Shown piece after piece: positions 29,367 to 39,606 of a stretch of DNA of 64,000 bases. The DNA is from Cupriavidus sp. U2 (GTDB lineage Bacteria > Pseudomonadota > Gammaproteobacteria > Burkholderiales > Burkholderiaceae), in contig NZ_RCOG02000022.1 of NCBI RefSeq assembly GCF_009663685.2, forward strand, positions 62,558 through 126,557, in the 5' to 3' direction. The position numbers and the translations under genes were made by a program. The notes under the pieces are model-generated. The model made no database searches, was not told the DNA's origin, and saw only the letters and a program-made list of their open reading frames with translations. Position 1 is the first letter of the stretch, and each line of letters begins with the position of its first letter.

Positions 29367-30182
29367 CTAGAGTGTAGACCTTGCAAACGCGGCCAGCGCG
29401 TCGAGCACCTCGTCCGGTCTTTCACCCATCATCGCGTGGCCGCTCGGCACCGTCACGACGCGGGCCTTGGGCATCTTGCCGGCCAGCGCCTGGGCCGCTT
29501 TCGGCGAGGTCATCATGTCCTTGCTGCCGACGATGAACAGCGCCGGGCAGGTCACGGCCGCGGCGGCTTCGTCGCCGTGGGCATAGCCATTGCAGGCCGA
29601 GAAATCGGTGTGGAACACATGGGCGCCGGGGTTGCGGGCGCTGACGCGCTCCATCAGCCGCTGGCTGCCGCCATGCATCCACGCGCCGGGCCCCGGCGAC
29701 GACGGCTTGCTGGCCAGGCTGGAAATGGACCACTGGTTGACCATCGCGATGGCATCGCCTTCGCGGTGCAGGGCGGCGTCGAGCAGGGCGTCGGATACCT
29801 TCATCGGATACGCGGTGGCCAGCAGCCCGATGCCGCGCACGGCCTGTGGATGGCGGGCCGCGCATTCGAGCGCGATCAGCGACCCCATGCTGTGGCCGAA
29901 CACCAGCGCCGGGGCCGCGACGCCGGCCGCGCCGGCCAATGCCATGACCCAGTCGGCCATGTCTTCGACGGTGGTCAGCGGCGCGCCCGCGCTGCGGTTG
30001 TGGCCGGGCAGGTCCACGGCCAGCACCGAGAAGCCGTGATTGGCGAACCAGCGCGTCTGCAGCCCCCAGACGCTGTGATCGTTCTGGGCGCCGTGGACGA
30101 AGATCGCGCAGGGCAGGGCACGGTCGAACGGCTTGCCGCCCGTGTAGGCATAGGCCGGGTGGCCGGAGACGGTCAGTTTCAT
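29367..30182 (-). CDS. Alpha/beta hydrolase
   Basis: The 271-residue hydrolase has oxyanion region FVHGAQND, nucleophile Ser98 in GHSMG, an acid in VGSKDMM and a His in PSGHAMMG. The start codon overlaps the metY stop by one base (TAATG), so it is translationally coupled to metY. Substrate unknown; the link with sulfhydrylation could point to an ester such as an acylhomoserine, but this is speculative. Confidence 0.82.
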   Translation of the reverse strand: MKLTVSGHPAYAYTGGKPFDRALPCAIFVHGAQNDHSVWGLQTRWFANHGFSVLAVDLPGHNRSAGAPLTTVEDMADWVMALAGAAGVAAPALVFGHSMGSLIALECAARHPQAVRGIGLLATAYPMKVSDALLDAALHREGDAIAMVNQWSISSLASKPSSPGPGAWMHGGSQRLMERVSARNPGAHVFHTDFSACNGYAHGDEAAAAVTCPALFIVGSKDMMTSPKAAQALAGKMPKARVVTVPSGHAMMGERPDEVLDALAAFARSTL

Positions 30183-31492
30183 TACGCCTTGCCCCCCATG
30201 GCCTTTTCGGCGGCCTTGAGGCCGCGTTTCAGGTCGTCGATCAGGTCGTCCGGATCTTCCAGGCCGATCGACAGCCGGATCGTACCTTCGCCAATGCCGG
30301 CGGCCTTCAGCGCGGCGGCGTCCATGCGGAAGTGCGTGGTCGATGCCGGATGGATCACCAGCGAGCGGGCATCGCCCACGTTGGCCAGGTGCGAGAACAA
30401 CGCCAGGCTCTCGATAAAGCGTTGCCCGGCCTTGCGGTCGGCCTTCAGGTTGAAGCTGAAGACCGCCCCGCAGCCGCGTGGCAGTAGCCGTTTCGCCAAT
30501 TCATGGTCGGGGTGCGATTCCAGTTCAGGGTAGGCCACCGATTCCACCATCGGGTGCCCGGCCAGGAACTGCACCACGCGGCGCGTGTTGTCGACGTGGC
30601 GGCTCATGCGCAGCGGCAGCGTCTCGATGCCCTGCAGCAGTTGCCAGGCGGCCATCGGATTCATGCACGCGCCAAAGTCGCGCAGTCCTTCGCGGCGCGC
30701 GCGCAGCAGGAACGGCGCCACCGTGCTTTCCTCGGTGAACACCATGTTGTGGAAGCCCTCGTATGGCTCGGACAGTTCCGGGAATTTGCCCGAGGCCTCG
30801 AAATCGAACGTGCCGCCTTCGGCCAGCACGCCGCCGATGGTGGTGCCGTGGCCGCCCAGGAACTTGGTGGCCGAGTGGTAGAGCAGGCCGGCGCCATGGT
30901 CGAACGGGCGCAGCAGGTAGGGCGTGGTGAACGTGGAATCCACCAGCAGCGGAATGCGGTGGTCCTGGCCGATCTGGGCCACGGTGGCGATATCCAGCAC
31001 GTCCAGGCCGGGATTGCCCAGCGTCTCGCCGAACAGCAGCTTCGTCTCCGGACGGATGGCGGCGCGCCAGGCGTCGATATCGCGCGGATTGACGAAGGTG
31101 GTCTCGATGCCGAAACGGCGCAGCGTGTAGTGCAACAGATTGTGCGAGCCGCCATACAGCGCGGTGGACGCGACGATATGCGCGCCGGCCCCCATCAGCG
31201 TGGCCACGGCCAGGTGCAGCGCGGCCTGGCCAGAGGCCGTGCCGATGGCCCCGGCGCCGTTTTCCAGCGCGGCCACGCGTTCCTCGAACACGGCGACGGT
31301 GGGGTTGCTGATGCGCGAATAGACGTGACCGGCGCGTTCCATGTTGAACAGCGACGCCGCGTGCTCGCTGTCGCGGAACACGAACGACGTGGTCAGGTGG
31401 ATCGGTGTGGCGCGGGCCCCGGTGGCGGGGTCGGGCGCAGCGCCGGCGTGCAGGGCCAGCGTGTCGAAGCGGCTGCCAGACGATGTGGACAT
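30182..31492 (-). CDS. metY: O-acetylhomoserine sulfhydrylase
   Basis: The 436-residue Cys/Met-metabolism PLP enzyme has PLP Lys210 in HSATKFLGGHGTT, the TSFVFRDSEHAASLFN N-terminus and a length typical of MetY rather than the shorter MetZ/MetB. It makes homocysteine (with sulfide) or methionine (with methanethiol) from O-acetylhomoserine in the cytosol. An alpha/beta hydrolase is translationally coupled downstream. Confidence 0.88.
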   Translation of the reverse strand: MSTSSGSRFDTLALHAGAAPDPATGARATPIHLTTSFVFRDSEHAASLFNMERAGHVYSRISNPTVAVFEERVAALENGAGAIGTASGQAALHLAVATLMGAGAHIVASTALYGGSHNLLHYTLRRFGIETTFVNPRDIDAWRAAIRPETKLLFGETLGNPGLDVLDIATVAQIGQDHRIPLLVDSTFTTPYLLRPFDHGAGLLYHSATKFLGGHGTTIGGVLAEGGTFDFEASGKFPELSEPYEGFHNMVFTEESTVAPFLLRARREGLRDFGACMNPMAAWQLLQGIETLPLRMSRHVDNTRRVVQFLAGHPMVESVAYPELESHPDHELAKRLLPRGCGAVFSFNLKADRKAGQRFIESLALFSHLANVGDARSLVIHPASTTHFRMDAAALKAAGIGEGTIRLSIGLEDPDDLIDDLKRGLKAAEKAMGGKA

Positions 31493-31726
31493 GGCGGGAA
31501 GGGGCCCGGTTGGCCGGACCGCGGGTGGTTGTCTCCGACCGGCATCCTAGCACCATGCGACACACGGGGCAGCCCGGGTTTTTCCCGCCGCCAGGCGGCC
31601 ACGGGCCCGCCTGGCAGGCCTCTGGAGGCCCCGCTCGCTTTACTTGAGACGGCGGTTTGGGCTAGCATCGGCCATCAAACCTGAGCCACAGACCCTGCGA
31701 CACAAGGCAGCCCCGGAGACACCATC

Positions 31727-32182
31727 ATGAAAGTCAGCGACATCCTGCAGATCAAGGGCAACACGCTCTTTACCGTCACGCCGGATACGCCGCTGCAGCA
31801 GGCGATCCAGACCATGGCCGAGCACGACATCGGCTCGCTGGTGGTCATGGAGTACGGCGACCTCGTCGGCATGCTGACCTTCCGCGAAATCATCGAGGTG
31901 CTGGCCGCCAACAACGGCACGCTGGGCCCCGTGGGCATCCGCAAGGTCATGGACGACGCGCCGCTGACCTGCACGCCCGAAACCGACGTGAACGAGGTGC
32001 GCCGCATGATGCTCGAGCGCCACACCCGCTACCTGCCGGTACTCGAAAAACGCACGCTGATGGGCGTGATCTCGTTCTACGACGTGGCCAAGGCCGTGGT
32101 CGAAGAGCAGAGCTTCGAGAACAAGATGCTCAAGGCGTACATCCGCGACTGGCCGGAAGAAAAGGAACAGCCCGCGCGCTAA
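31727..32182 (+). CDS. CBS-domain protein
   Basis: The 151-residue protein consists of two CBS domains (about 8-62 and 75-130; HDIGSLVVMEYGDLVGMLTFREII and RHTRYLPVLEKRTLMGVISFYDV) with a charged tail. CBS pairs bind adenosine nucleotides and usually regulate a partner. No partner is evident next to it. Confidence 0.88.
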   Translation: MKVSDILQIKGNTLFTVTPDTPLQQAIQTMAEHDIGSLVVMEYGDLVGMLTFREIIEVLAANNGTLGPVGIRKVMDDAPLTCTPETDVNEVRRMMLERHTRYLPVLEKRTLMGVISFYDVAKAVVEEQSFENKMLKAYIRDWPEEKEQPAR

Positions 32183-32342
32183 GCCCTTGCCCCGTCCGGT
32201 GCCGCCCTGGCATCGGACTTCCTTCGGCGTGAGACTTGTCTAATTTAAGCGTCTCCCCATAGCCGATCCTGCCCGCTGCTGGCATGATGGCGGCGAACTG
32301 ATGCCCCGGCGGGTCACCGGGGTCAACTCCTGTTTGCCATTG

Positions 32343-34247
32343 ATGAGCCAACAAAGCCAGTTTCGCCTGCTTGGCGTGCGCCGTTTCGCCCCGTTTTTCT
32401 GGACGCAGTTCCTGGGGGCCATGAACGACAACGTCTTCAAGGTCGCCTTCACCTCGCTGGTCACCTATCACGCCGCGCTGTTCGACGGTGTCGATCCTCA
32501 TAGCGCCGCCTTTCTGATCTCTGCCATCTTCATCGCGCCGTTCGTGCTGTTTTCGGCCACCAGCGGGCAGATCGCCGACAAGATCGAGAAATCGCGGCTG
32601 ATCCGGCTGGTGAAGTCGCTGGAGATCGGCATCATGCTGCTGGGGCTGGCCGGCTTCTACCTGCACAGCGCCACGCTGCTCTACATGGGCACGTTCCTGA
32701 TGGGGCTGCACTCGACGCTGTTCGGGCCCGTCAAGTTCGCCTATCTGCCCCAGCACCTGGACCAGACCGAGCTGGTGGGCGGCAACGGGCTGGTGGAAAT
32801 GGGCACCTTCGTCGCCATCCTGCTGGGCACGCTGCTGGGGGGCGAACTGGCCGGCCTGACCGGCGCCGACGGCAAGGTGGTCGGGCCGCTCTACGTGGGC
32901 ATGGTCTGCGTGGTCATCGCGCTGGCCGGGCGGGCCGTGTCGCAGGGTGTGCCGCTGTCTCCCGCGCCGCAGCCGGACCTGCGCATCAACTGGAACCCGT
33001 TTACCGAGACGTGGCGCAACCTGATCCTGGCGCGCCAGAGCCGCGTGGTGTTCCAGAGCCTGCTGGGCATTTCCTGGCTCTGGTTCCTGGGCGCCACCTT
33101 CCTGACGTCGTTCTTCAGCTTCGCCAAGGATGTGCTGGGCGGCGACCAGAACGTGGTCACGCTGCTGCTGGCCGTGTTCTCGGTCGGCATCGGCATCGGG
33201 TCGCTGCTGTGCGAGCGGCTGTCGGGGCGCCATGTGGAAATCGGCCTTGTGCCGTTCGGGTCGATCGGCATGACGGTGTTCGCGGTGGATCTCTATTTCG
33301 CCACGCACGGCCATGCCACGAGCGGCACGCTCAGCGGCGTGGGCGGCTTCCTGGCGCAGCCGGGCCACTGGCGAGTGCTGATGGACCTGTTCTGCGTGGC
33401 GATGTTCGGCGGCTTCTACAGCGTGCCGCTCTATGCGTTGATCCAGAGCCGCTCGGCGCCGACTCACCGGGCACGCATCATCGCCGCCAACAACATCCTG
33501 AACAGCTTCTTCATGATCGCCGCGTCGCTGCTGGGCGTATTCATGACGCAGGCAGGCTATTCGATCCCGCAGCTGTTCCTGGTGGTGGGGCTGCTCAATG
33601 CCGTGGTGGCCATCTATATCTATACGCTGGTGCCCGAGTTCCTGCTGCGCTTCATCGCCTGGCTGCTCGTGCATACGATCTACCGCCTGCGCCGCGTGAA
33701 TGCCGAGCGGATTCCGGAAGAGGGCGCTGCCGTACTGGTCTGCAATCACGTGAGCTTTGCCGATGCCGTGGTGCTGATGGCGGCCAGTCCGCGTCCGGTG
33801 CGCTTCGTGATGGATCACAATATCTTCAAGGTGCCGGGACTGTCGTGGTTTTTCCGCCAGGCCAAGGCCATTCCGATTGCGCCGGCGCGCGAGAACCCCG
33901 CACTGCTGGCCCGCGCCTACGACGCCGTGGCAGCCGCGCTGGAAGACGGCGAACTGGTCTGCATCTTCCCGGAGGGCAAGATCACGGCCACCGGCGAAAT
34001 CAACCCGTTCAAGACCGGGGTCACGCAGATCATCCAGCGCACGCCGGTGCCGGTGGTGCCGATGGCGCTGCGCGGCCTGTGGGGCAGCTTCTTCTCGCGC
34101 AAGGGCGCGCCGGCCATGACCCGGCCGTTCCGGCGCGGCCTGCTGAGCAAGCTCGAACTGGTGGTCGGCGAGCCGGTGCCACCGGAGTCAGCCACCCCTG
34201 AAACTCTGCAACAGATGGTGCTTGCCCTGCGCGGCGACTGGAAATAA
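32343..34247 (+). CDS. LplT-type MFS transporter fused to PlsC acyltransferase
   Basis: The 634-residue protein has an N-terminal MFS domain (about 12-435; QFLGAMNDNVFKVAF is typical of lysophospholipid transporter LplT) followed by a PlsC-type acyltransferase domain with HX4D (His469, Asp474 in NHVSFAD) and FPEGKIT (542-548). It likely flips lysophospholipid inward and re-acylates it at the inner membrane. The Aas acyl-ACP synthetase domain found in related fusions is absent, so acyl groups must come from elsewhere. The start is uncertain: 32343 has no clear ribosome site. Confidence 0.82.
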   Translation: MSQQSQFRLLGVRRFAPFFWTQFLGAMNDNVFKVAFTSLVTYHAALFDGVDPHSAAFLISAIFIAPFVLFSATSGQIADKIEKSRLIRLVKSLEIGIMLLGLAGFYLHSATLLYMGTFLMGLHSTLFGPVKFAYLPQHLDQTELVGGNGLVEMGTFVAILLGTLLGGELAGLTGADGKVVGPLYVGMVCVVIALAGRAVSQGVPLSPAPQPDLRINWNPFTETWRNLILARQSRVVFQSLLGISWLWFLGATFLTSFFSFAKDVLGGDQNVVTLLLAVFSVGIGIGSLLCERLSGRHVEIGLVPFGSIGMTVFAVDLYFATHGHATSGTLSGVGGFLAQPGHWRVLMDLFCVAMFGGFYSVPLYALIQSRSAPTHRARIIAANNILNSFFMIAASLLGVFMTQAGYSIPQLFLVVGLLNAVVAIYIYTLVPEFLLRFIAWLLVHTIYRLRRVNAERIPEEGAAVLVCNHVSFADAVVLMAASPRPVRFVMDHNIFKVPGLSWFFRQAKAIPIAPARENPALLARAYDAVAAALEDGELVCIFPEGKITATGEINPFKTGVTQIIQRTPVPVVPMALRGLWGSFFSRKGAPAMTRPFRRGLLSKLELVVGEPVPPESATPETLQQMVLALRGDWK

Positions 34248-34249
34248 CG

Positions 34250-35026
34250 ATGATCACCCTGTTCACGTTTGGTCCCGCGTTTGGGTTGCCCGACGCCAGC
34301 CCGTTCGTCATCAAGGCCGAGATGCTGCTGAAGCTGGCCGGTCTGCCCTACCAGACACAGCGCGGCAATGTGCGCCGGGCGCCCAAGGGCAAGCTGCCGT
34401 ACCTGGACGACATGGGGCGGCAGGTGGCCGATTCGACGCTGATCCGCTGGCATATCGAAAAGACCTACCACGTGGATTTCGACGAGGGGCTGACGCCGGC
34501 CGAGCGCGGCGCGGCCTGGGCGGTGGAAAAGCTGCTCGAAGACAATCTCTACTGGGCCGTGGCGCGCGTGCGCTGGCTGGAAGGCGACAACTTCGAGCGC
34601 GGGCCCGCGCAATTCTTCAACGTGGTGCCGGGGCCGCTGCGCGGCATGGTCAAGGCGCTGGTCAAGCGCCGCGTGCGCCAGATGCTGTGGTCGCAGGGCC
34701 TGGGGCGCCATAGCCTGGACGACATGACCGCGATCGCGGTGCAGGGCGTGCAGGCCGTGGTCGACATCCTGGGCGACAAGCCGTACCTGATGGGCGACCG
34801 GCCATGCGGCGCTGACGCCACCCTGTTTGCGTTTGCGGCCAGCCTCCAGTCGCCGGTGTTCGAGACGCCGATCCGGGCCGCGGCGCAGTCGCACGCCAAC
34901 CTGCAGGCATACCTGGCACGCATGCGGGCGCAGTTTTATCCCGATTTCGTGGGCAGTGGCGTGTTCGCACCCGATTTCGGCCAACCGGCGGCCGGCATTG
35001 GGGCCACCGCCGCCGCAGGCGCGTGA
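34250..35026 (+). CDS. Glutathione S-transferase family protein (Fax/metaxin-like)
   Basis: The 258-residue protein has an N-terminal thioredoxin-like domain (LFTFGPAFGLPDASPFVIKAEMLLKLAGLPY; GKLPYLDD) and a helical C-domain (about 85-240) with NLQAYLARMRAQFYPDF. It resembles failed-axon-connections/metaxin-type GSTs. It starts 2 bp after the acyltransferase fusion stop, so the two are cotranscribed. Substrate unknown. Confidence 0.82.
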   Translation: MITLFTFGPAFGLPDASPFVIKAEMLLKLAGLPYQTQRGNVRRAPKGKLPYLDDMGRQVADSTLIRWHIEKTYHVDFDEGLTPAERGAAWAVEKLLEDNLYWAVARVRWLEGDNFERGPAQFFNVVPGPLRGMVKALVKRRVRQMLWSQGLGRHSLDDMTAIAVQGVQAVVDILGDKPYLMGDRPCGADATLFAFAASLQSPVFETPIRAAAQSHANLQAYLARMRAQFYPDFVGSGVFAPDFGQPAAGIGATAAAGA

Positions 35027-35145
35027 GTTGGCGTCGGGCCCGCCGTCAGGCGGCCGTCCGGCGCGGCATGCGGCTACCGGGCGTCTGTCCGGACGCTAAT
35101 GGCCGTACAATGTAGCCCGTCCCCCAATTCCTGCGCATTTCAACC

Positions 35146-36249
35146 ATGTCTGGCAATACCCTCGGCCTGCTTTTCACAGTCACCACGTTCGGCGAATCGC
35201 ACGGACCGGCCATTGGCGCGGTTGTGGATGGCTGCCCGCCGGGCATGTCGCTGACCGAAGCCGACATCCAGATCGATCTGGACCGCCGCAAGCCCGGTAC
35301 GTCGCGCCATGTGACGCAGCGCCAGGAGCCGGACCAGGTGGAAATCCTGTCGGGGGTGTTCGAAGGCAAGACCACGGGCACGCCGATCTGCCTGCTGATC
35401 CGCAATACCGATCAGCGCAGCAAGGACTACGGCAATATCGTCGAGACGTTCCGCCCGGGCCACGCCGACTACACCTACTGGCACAAGTACGGCATCCGCG
35501 ACTATCGCGGCGGCGGCCGTTCGTCGGCGCGCCTGACGGCGCCGGTTGTGGCTGCGGCGGCCATCGCCAGGAAGTGGCTGCGCGAGCAGTACGGCACCGA
35601 GATCCGGGGCTACATGTCGCAGCTCGGCGAAATCGAGGTGCCCTTCACCGACTGGAAGCATGTGCCGGAGAACCCGTTCTTCGCGCCGAACGCCGACATC
35701 GTGCCCGAGCTGGAAACCTATATGGATGCCTTGCGCCGCGATGGCGACTCCGTCGGCGCGCGCATCGAGGTGGTGGCCAGCGGCGTGCCGGTGGGCCTGG
35801 GCGAGCCGTTGTTCGACAAGCTCGATGCCGATATCGCGCACGCGATGATGGGCATCAACGCGGTCAAGGGCGTGGAGATTGGCGCCGGCTTCGACAGCGT
35901 GGCGCAGCGCGGCACCGTGCATGGCGACGAACTGACGCCAGAGGGATTCCGCACCAACAACGCCGGCGGCGTGCTGGGTGGCATCTCCACCGGGCAGGAC
36001 GTGACCGTGTCGCTGGCAATCAAGCCGACGTCGAGCATCCGCACCGCGCGGGAATCGATCGACAAGGCGGGCCAGTCGGCCAGCGTCGAGACGTTCGGCC
36101 GCCACGACCCGTGCGTGGGCATCCGTGCCACGCCGATTGCCGAAGCGATGCTGGCGCTGGTGCTGATGGATCACGCACTGCGCCATCGCGCCCAGTGCGG
36201 CGACGTGCGCGTCGAGACCCCGCGCATCGCGGCGCAGGCCAAATCCTGA
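35146..36249 (+). CDS. aroC: Chorismate synthase
   Basis: The 367-residue protein matches chorismate synthase: [12 protein letters not shown] (signature 1), [18 protein letters not shown] signature at about 121-130, and [16 protein letters not shown] [14 protein letters not shown]. It converts EPSP to chorismate using reduced FMN, the last shared step of aromatic amino-acid synthesis. A TACAAT hexamer at 35106-35111 is a likely -10 element. The downstream MFS gene overlaps or abuts its stop. Confidence 0.96.
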   Translation: MSGNTLGLLFTVTTFGESHGPAIGAVVDGCPPGMSLTEADIQIDLDRRKPGTSRHVTQRQEPDQVEILSGVFEGKTTGTPICLLIRNTDQRSKDYGNIVETFRPGHADYTYWHKYGIRDYRGGGRSSARLTAPVVAAAAIARKWLREQYGTEIRGYMSQLGEIEVPFTDWKHVPENPFFAPNADIVPELETYMDALRRDGDSVGARIEVVASGVPVGLGEPLFDKLDADIAHAMMGINAVKGVEIGAGFDSVAQRGTVHGDELTPEGFRTNNAGGVLGGISTGQDVTVSLAIKPTSSIRTARESIDKAGQSASVETFGRHDPCVGIRATPIAEAMLALVLMDHALRHRAQCGDVRVETPRIAAQAKS

Positions 36250-37460
36250 GTACCGCCTCTTACCGGCCGGGGTCGATCGACCCGGCCACCTATCTCCGTT
36301 TCGGACTTTTCTACCTCGGCTACTACGGCTACGTCGGCGTCATCTCGCCGTATGTGAGCCTGTTCTTCGCCGATCGCGGCTTCTCGCCCGTGCAGATCGG
36401 CGTGCTGATGGCCTGCTTCCAGCTAAGCCGCATCGTCGGACCGTATCTGTGGGGCTGGCTGTCGGACGTTACCCATACGCGCGTGAAGCTGCTGCGGCTG
36501 GCGGCCGTCGCCTCGCTGCTGGCGTTTCTGGCCGTGCCGGGCGTTCACAGTTATGGCGGCATGATGGCGATGATGATCGGGCTCAACCTGATTACCAGTG
36601 CCATGTCGCCATTGGGCGATGCGCTGACGATTTCCACGCTGCGGCGCCATGGCGCGTTCGACCACCGCTATGGCCGCGTGCGCATGTTCGGCTCGGTGGG
36701 GTTTATCGCGGCTGTGCTGCTGGGCGGCGCGCTGTTCGAACACTTCGGCATGCCGGCTTTCCCATGGCTGGCCAGTGCGATGCTGGCGCTGTTCGCCGTG
36801 GTGGTCTTCGGGCTGCGCGATGCCGAAGACGAAGGGCCACGCGTGAAGCCGCCCCCGGCGTTGCCGCTGCTGCGCCGGCCCGACGTGGCGTGGTTCCTGG
36901 CGTCGGCCTTCCTGATGATGTTCGCCCACGCGGCGCTCTACGTGTTCTATTCGCTGTACCTGGAGCAACTGGGCTATAGCAAGATCGCCATTGGCGTGAT
37001 GTGGACCATCGGCGTGGTGGCCGAGATCGTGTTCTTTTTCTATCAGGGGCGGCTGTTTGGCGCGCTGGCACTGCGCACGATCCTGGCGGGCACTTTCGTG
37101 CTGGCGGCATTGCGCTTCGGGGTGACCGGATACTTCGCGCAGTACGCCTGGCTGATGGCGGCCGTGCAGGTCCTGCATGCGGCCACGTTTGCCGCGCACC
37201 ACAGCGCCAGCCTCAAGCGGCTGCAGCGTTGGTTCGCCGGGCCGCTGCAAGGGCGCGGGCAGGCACTCTATACGGGCATTTCCTACGGTCTGGGCGGCAC
37301 GCTCGGCGGCCTGGTCATGGGGTGGACGTGGAAGACGCTGGCGCCGATGCATACGTTCGGCCTGGCGGCGCTGGCCGCGGCGCTTGGGGCCGGCTGCGCC
37401 GCGATGAGCTCCCGGGACGAACGCCCGGAGGCCCACCCGGAAGCTGCGACGCAGGCCTAG
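36246..37460 (+). CDS. MFS transporter, HcaT-like, probable CTG start
   Basis: The protein is about 404 residues with 12 helices, similar to the 3-phenylpropionate transporter family ([29 protein letters not shown]). No ATG, GTG or TTG lies between the aroC stop and the first helix. The nearest candidates are CTG at 36246, overlapping the aroC stop, and GTG at 36195 inside aroC, which would add an Arg-rich shadow of aroC. CTG is preferred, tentatively. Coupling to aroC translation is likely. Substrate unknown. Confidence 0.75.
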   Translation: MSTASYRPGSIDPATYLRFGLFYLGYYGYVGVISPYVSLFFADRGFSPVQIGVLMACFQLSRIVGPYLWGWLSDVTHTRVKLLRLAAVASLLAFLAVPGVHSYGGMMAMMIGLNLITSAMSPLGDALTISTLRRHGAFDHRYGRVRMFGSVGFIAAVLLGGALFEHFGMPAFPWLASAMLALFAVVVFGLRDAEDEGPRVKPPPALPLLRRPDVAWFLASAFLMMFAHAALYVFYSLYLEQLGYSKIAIGVMWTIGVVAEIVFFFYQGRLFGALALRTILAGTFVLAALRFGVTGYFAQYAWLMAAVQVLHAATFAAHHSASLKRLQRWFAGPLQGRGQALYTGISYGLGGTLGGLVMGWTWKTLAPMHTFGLAALAAALGAGCAAMSSRDERPEAHPEAATQA

Positions 37461-38560
37461 GCCAGCAATCCGGCGACTTTCTCGGCAATCGCCAGCGACG
37501 ACGTCAGCCCCGGCGATTCGATCCCGAACAGATTGACCAGTCCCGGTACGCCATGCACCTGCGGGCCGTCGATACGGAAATCGGCGGCGGCCTCGCCCGG
37601 GCCGCTGATCTTCGGGCGGATACCGGCGTAGCCCGGCTGCAGGGCGCCATCGGCCAGGCCCGGCCAGTAGCGGCGCACCTCGTCATAGAAGCTGTCGGCG
37701 TCGTGCGGTGGCACGCTGTATTCGATCTCGTCGATCCAGCGCACATTGGGGCCAAAGCGCGCCTGACCGCCCAGGTCCAGCGTCAGGTGTACACCCAGGC
37801 CGGCGGCTTCGGGCACCGGGTAGATCAGGCGCGAGAACGGCGCCCGGCCAGCCAATGTGAAATAGCAGCCCTTGGCGTAGAACTGGCCAGGAATGTGCGC
37901 GGGCGGGATGCCGTCGATGCGGCGCGCCAGTTCGGGCGCGGTCAGGCCCGCCGAGTTGACCACCGTGCGGGCCAGCAGCGTCGTTTCGCCATCTTCCCCG
38001 GCCACTTCCAGCCGAATGCCATCGGGCGTGACGGCGCCCGATACCACGGGCGACTGCACCGCCAGCATCGCGCCGGCCTGTTCGGCATCGCCCAGCAGGG
38101 CGGTCATCAGGCCGTGGCTGTCGATGATGCCGGTCGATGGCGACAGCAGGGCGGCGTGGCATTCGAGCTGGGGTTCCAGGGCGCGCGCTTCGTCGCGCGT
38201 CAGCAGCCGCAGGTCATGCACGCCATTGGCCTCGGCCTTGGCACGGATGCCGGCCAGCGTGGCCACCTGGGCCTCGCTGGTGGCGACGATCAGCTTGCCG
38301 CAACGCTGGTGCGTCACGTGGTGGCTGGCGCAATAGTCATACAGCATGGCCTTGCCGCGCACGCATAGCTCGGCCTTGAGCGAGCCGGCGGGATAGTAGA
38401 TGCCGGCATGGATGACTTCGCTGTTGCGGGCGCTGGTGATCGTGCCGAACGCGTTTTCGCCTTCGAGGATGATGACCTCGCGGCCCTGCTGCGCCAGCGC
38501 GCGTGCCACGGCCAGGCCCACCACACCGGCGCCAATCACGACGCAATCCACGTTTTCCAT
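37457..38560 (-). CDS. L-2-hydroxyglutarate dehydrogenase-like FAD oxidoreductase
   Basis: The 367-residue DAO-fold protein has the FAD dinucleotide motif GAGVVG (10-15) and the [14 protein letters not shown] signature of LhgO/L2HGDH. The likely reaction is L-2-hydroxyglutarate to 2-oxoglutarate with electrons to quinone. GGAG precedes the start. A GntR regulator gene is immediately upstream on the same strand. Its stop overlaps the stop of the convergent MFS gene. Confidence 0.82.
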   Translation of the reverse strand: MENVDCVVIGAGVVGLAVARALAQQGREVIILEGENAFGTITSARNSEVIHAGIYYPAGSLKAELCVRGKAMLYDYCASHHVTHQRCGKLIVATSEAQVATLAGIRAKAEANGVHDLRLLTRDEARALEPQLECHAALLSPSTGIIDSHGLMTALLGDAEQAGAMLAVQSPVVSGAVTPDGIRLEVAGEDGETTLLARTVVNSAGLTAPELARRIDGIPPAHIPGQFYAKGCYFTLAGRAPFSRLIYPVPEAAGLGVHLTLDLGGQARFGPNVRWIDEIEYSVPPHDADSFYDEVRRYWPGLADGALQPGYAGIRPKISGPGEAAADFRIDGPQVHGVPGLVNLFGIESPGLTSSLAIAEKVAGLLA

Positions 38561-38603
38561 CTGTCTGCTCCTGTTTTGTTCGGTCTTTTCCGATGTCTGG
38601 TGT

Positions 38604-39305
38604 TCAGTCGAGGCCCATCCGTTGCGCGGCGGCGCTCAGGTGGGCGGATGCGGCGGCGCGCGCGGCTTCGGGGTTGCTGGCGGCGATGGCATCGACCAGC
38701 GCGGCATGTTCGGCATCGGCGGCACGCGGCGCCCCCTGGGCAGCGTGGAGCCGGGCGCTGTTTTCCCATGCATGCTGGCGTGCCACCAGCAGCTGCTGGC
38801 TGACGAAGTCGGTCAGGCCCGTGAAACATGGGTTATGGGCGGCCTGCGCGATGGCGTGATGGAACGCGATGTCGGCCGCTGCCGCGCTGGGGAAATCGGC
38901 GCCGTGGCGCTGCATGCTGACCAGGGCGTCGCGGATCCGCCGCAAATCGGCTTCGGTCCGGCGCAGCGCCGCCATTTCGGCGCAGGCCGTTTCCACTACC
39001 CGTCGCAGTTCGAACAGTTGCGCCAGGGTGGGGCCGCCGTCCGGCGTGCTGGCCACACGCCAGACCTGGCCGCCGGGCGTCTCGGACACATAGGCGCCGG
39101 AGCCCTTGCGCGTGATCAACACGCCGTCGGCCTTGAGCAGGGCAATGGCCTCGCGCACGATGGGCCGGCTGACATCGAATGCATCGGCCAGCGCCGCCTC
39201 GGCTGGCAGGCGCGCGCCGGCGGCAAAGCGTCCGGCGGCAATGTCGTCGCGCAAGGTCTGGGCGATGCGGCTGGCAAGCGAAGCGGGGCGAGGCAGGCGA
39301 TCCAT
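38604..39305 (-). CDS. FadR-type GntR regulator
   Basis: The 233-residue protein has an N-terminal winged HTH (about 8-72, [28 protein letters not shown]) and a C-terminal FCD ligand domain with metal-type His residues ([14 protein letters not shown]). It is 43 bp upstream of the LhgO-like gene, so it probably senses a hydroxy/carboxylic acid and controls both genes through the palindrome at 39328-39338. Confidence 0.88.
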   Translation of the reverse strand: MDRLPRPASLASRIAQTLRDDIAAGRFAAGARLPAEAALADAFDVSRPIVREAIALLKADGVLITRKGSGAYVSETPGGQVWRVASTPDGGPTLAQLFELRRVVETACAEMAALRRTEADLRRIRDALVSMQRHGADFPSAAAADIAFHHAIAQAAHNPCFTGLTDFVSQQLLVARQHAWENSARLHAAQGAPRAADAEHAALVDAIAASNPEAARAAASAHLSAAAQRMGLD

Positions 39306-39606
39306 GTTGGTCCGGGATGCTGTCAGGCTGTCTGACAGCTTTTCGTCGAACGCTGATTCTGCAAGGTCGAATGACGGCCGTCAAGCGGCGATTGATCTCC
39401 CGGTGGCCGAATGACGGTGACGGCACATAAACGGTCCCGAAAGCGAACGCCACCAAGGTGGGGGTCAAGGTTCTGTCACATTGGTCGATAGCTGACGCAA
39501 CAGGATCGGCGTGTCCGTCACAGGTGATGGCAGGCAACGGTCCGTCACGATTTCCTCGCGTCGGCGCACCGTGTGCCGGCGCGCTTCATGGAGAGTCCGC
39601 TACGCC
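39306..39606. other. Divergent intergenic region, GntR / PilZ
   Basis: About 300 bp without a credible gene. It holds the GntR operator and presumably the PilZ gene promoter. Confidence 0.4.
39319..39339. promoter_or_regulatory. Probable GntR (FCD) operator
   Basis: Perfect 8-bp inverted repeat GCTGTCAG-N5-CTGACAGC, nesting the 11-bp palindrome CTGTCTGACAG (39328-39338). It matches the TNGTNNNACNA-type pattern bound by FadR-family regulators and lies just upstream of the regulator gene, as expected for autoregulation. Confidence 0.6.

Noticed and set aside
31590..31615. GCCAGGCG/CGCCTGGC hairpin upstream of metY as a SAM riboswitch or terminator
   Set aside because: No conserved SAM-riboswitch core and no T-tract; likely a chance GC-rich palindrome.
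32130..33818. 562-codon minus-strand frame opposite the LplT-PlsC fusion
   Set aside because: Gln/His/Arg-rich shadow with no recognisable domain.
35574..36245. N-terminal extension of the MFS protein through most of aroC
   Set aside because: It would translate aroC in another frame for over 200 residues of Arg-rich sequence; the family begins near the first helix.
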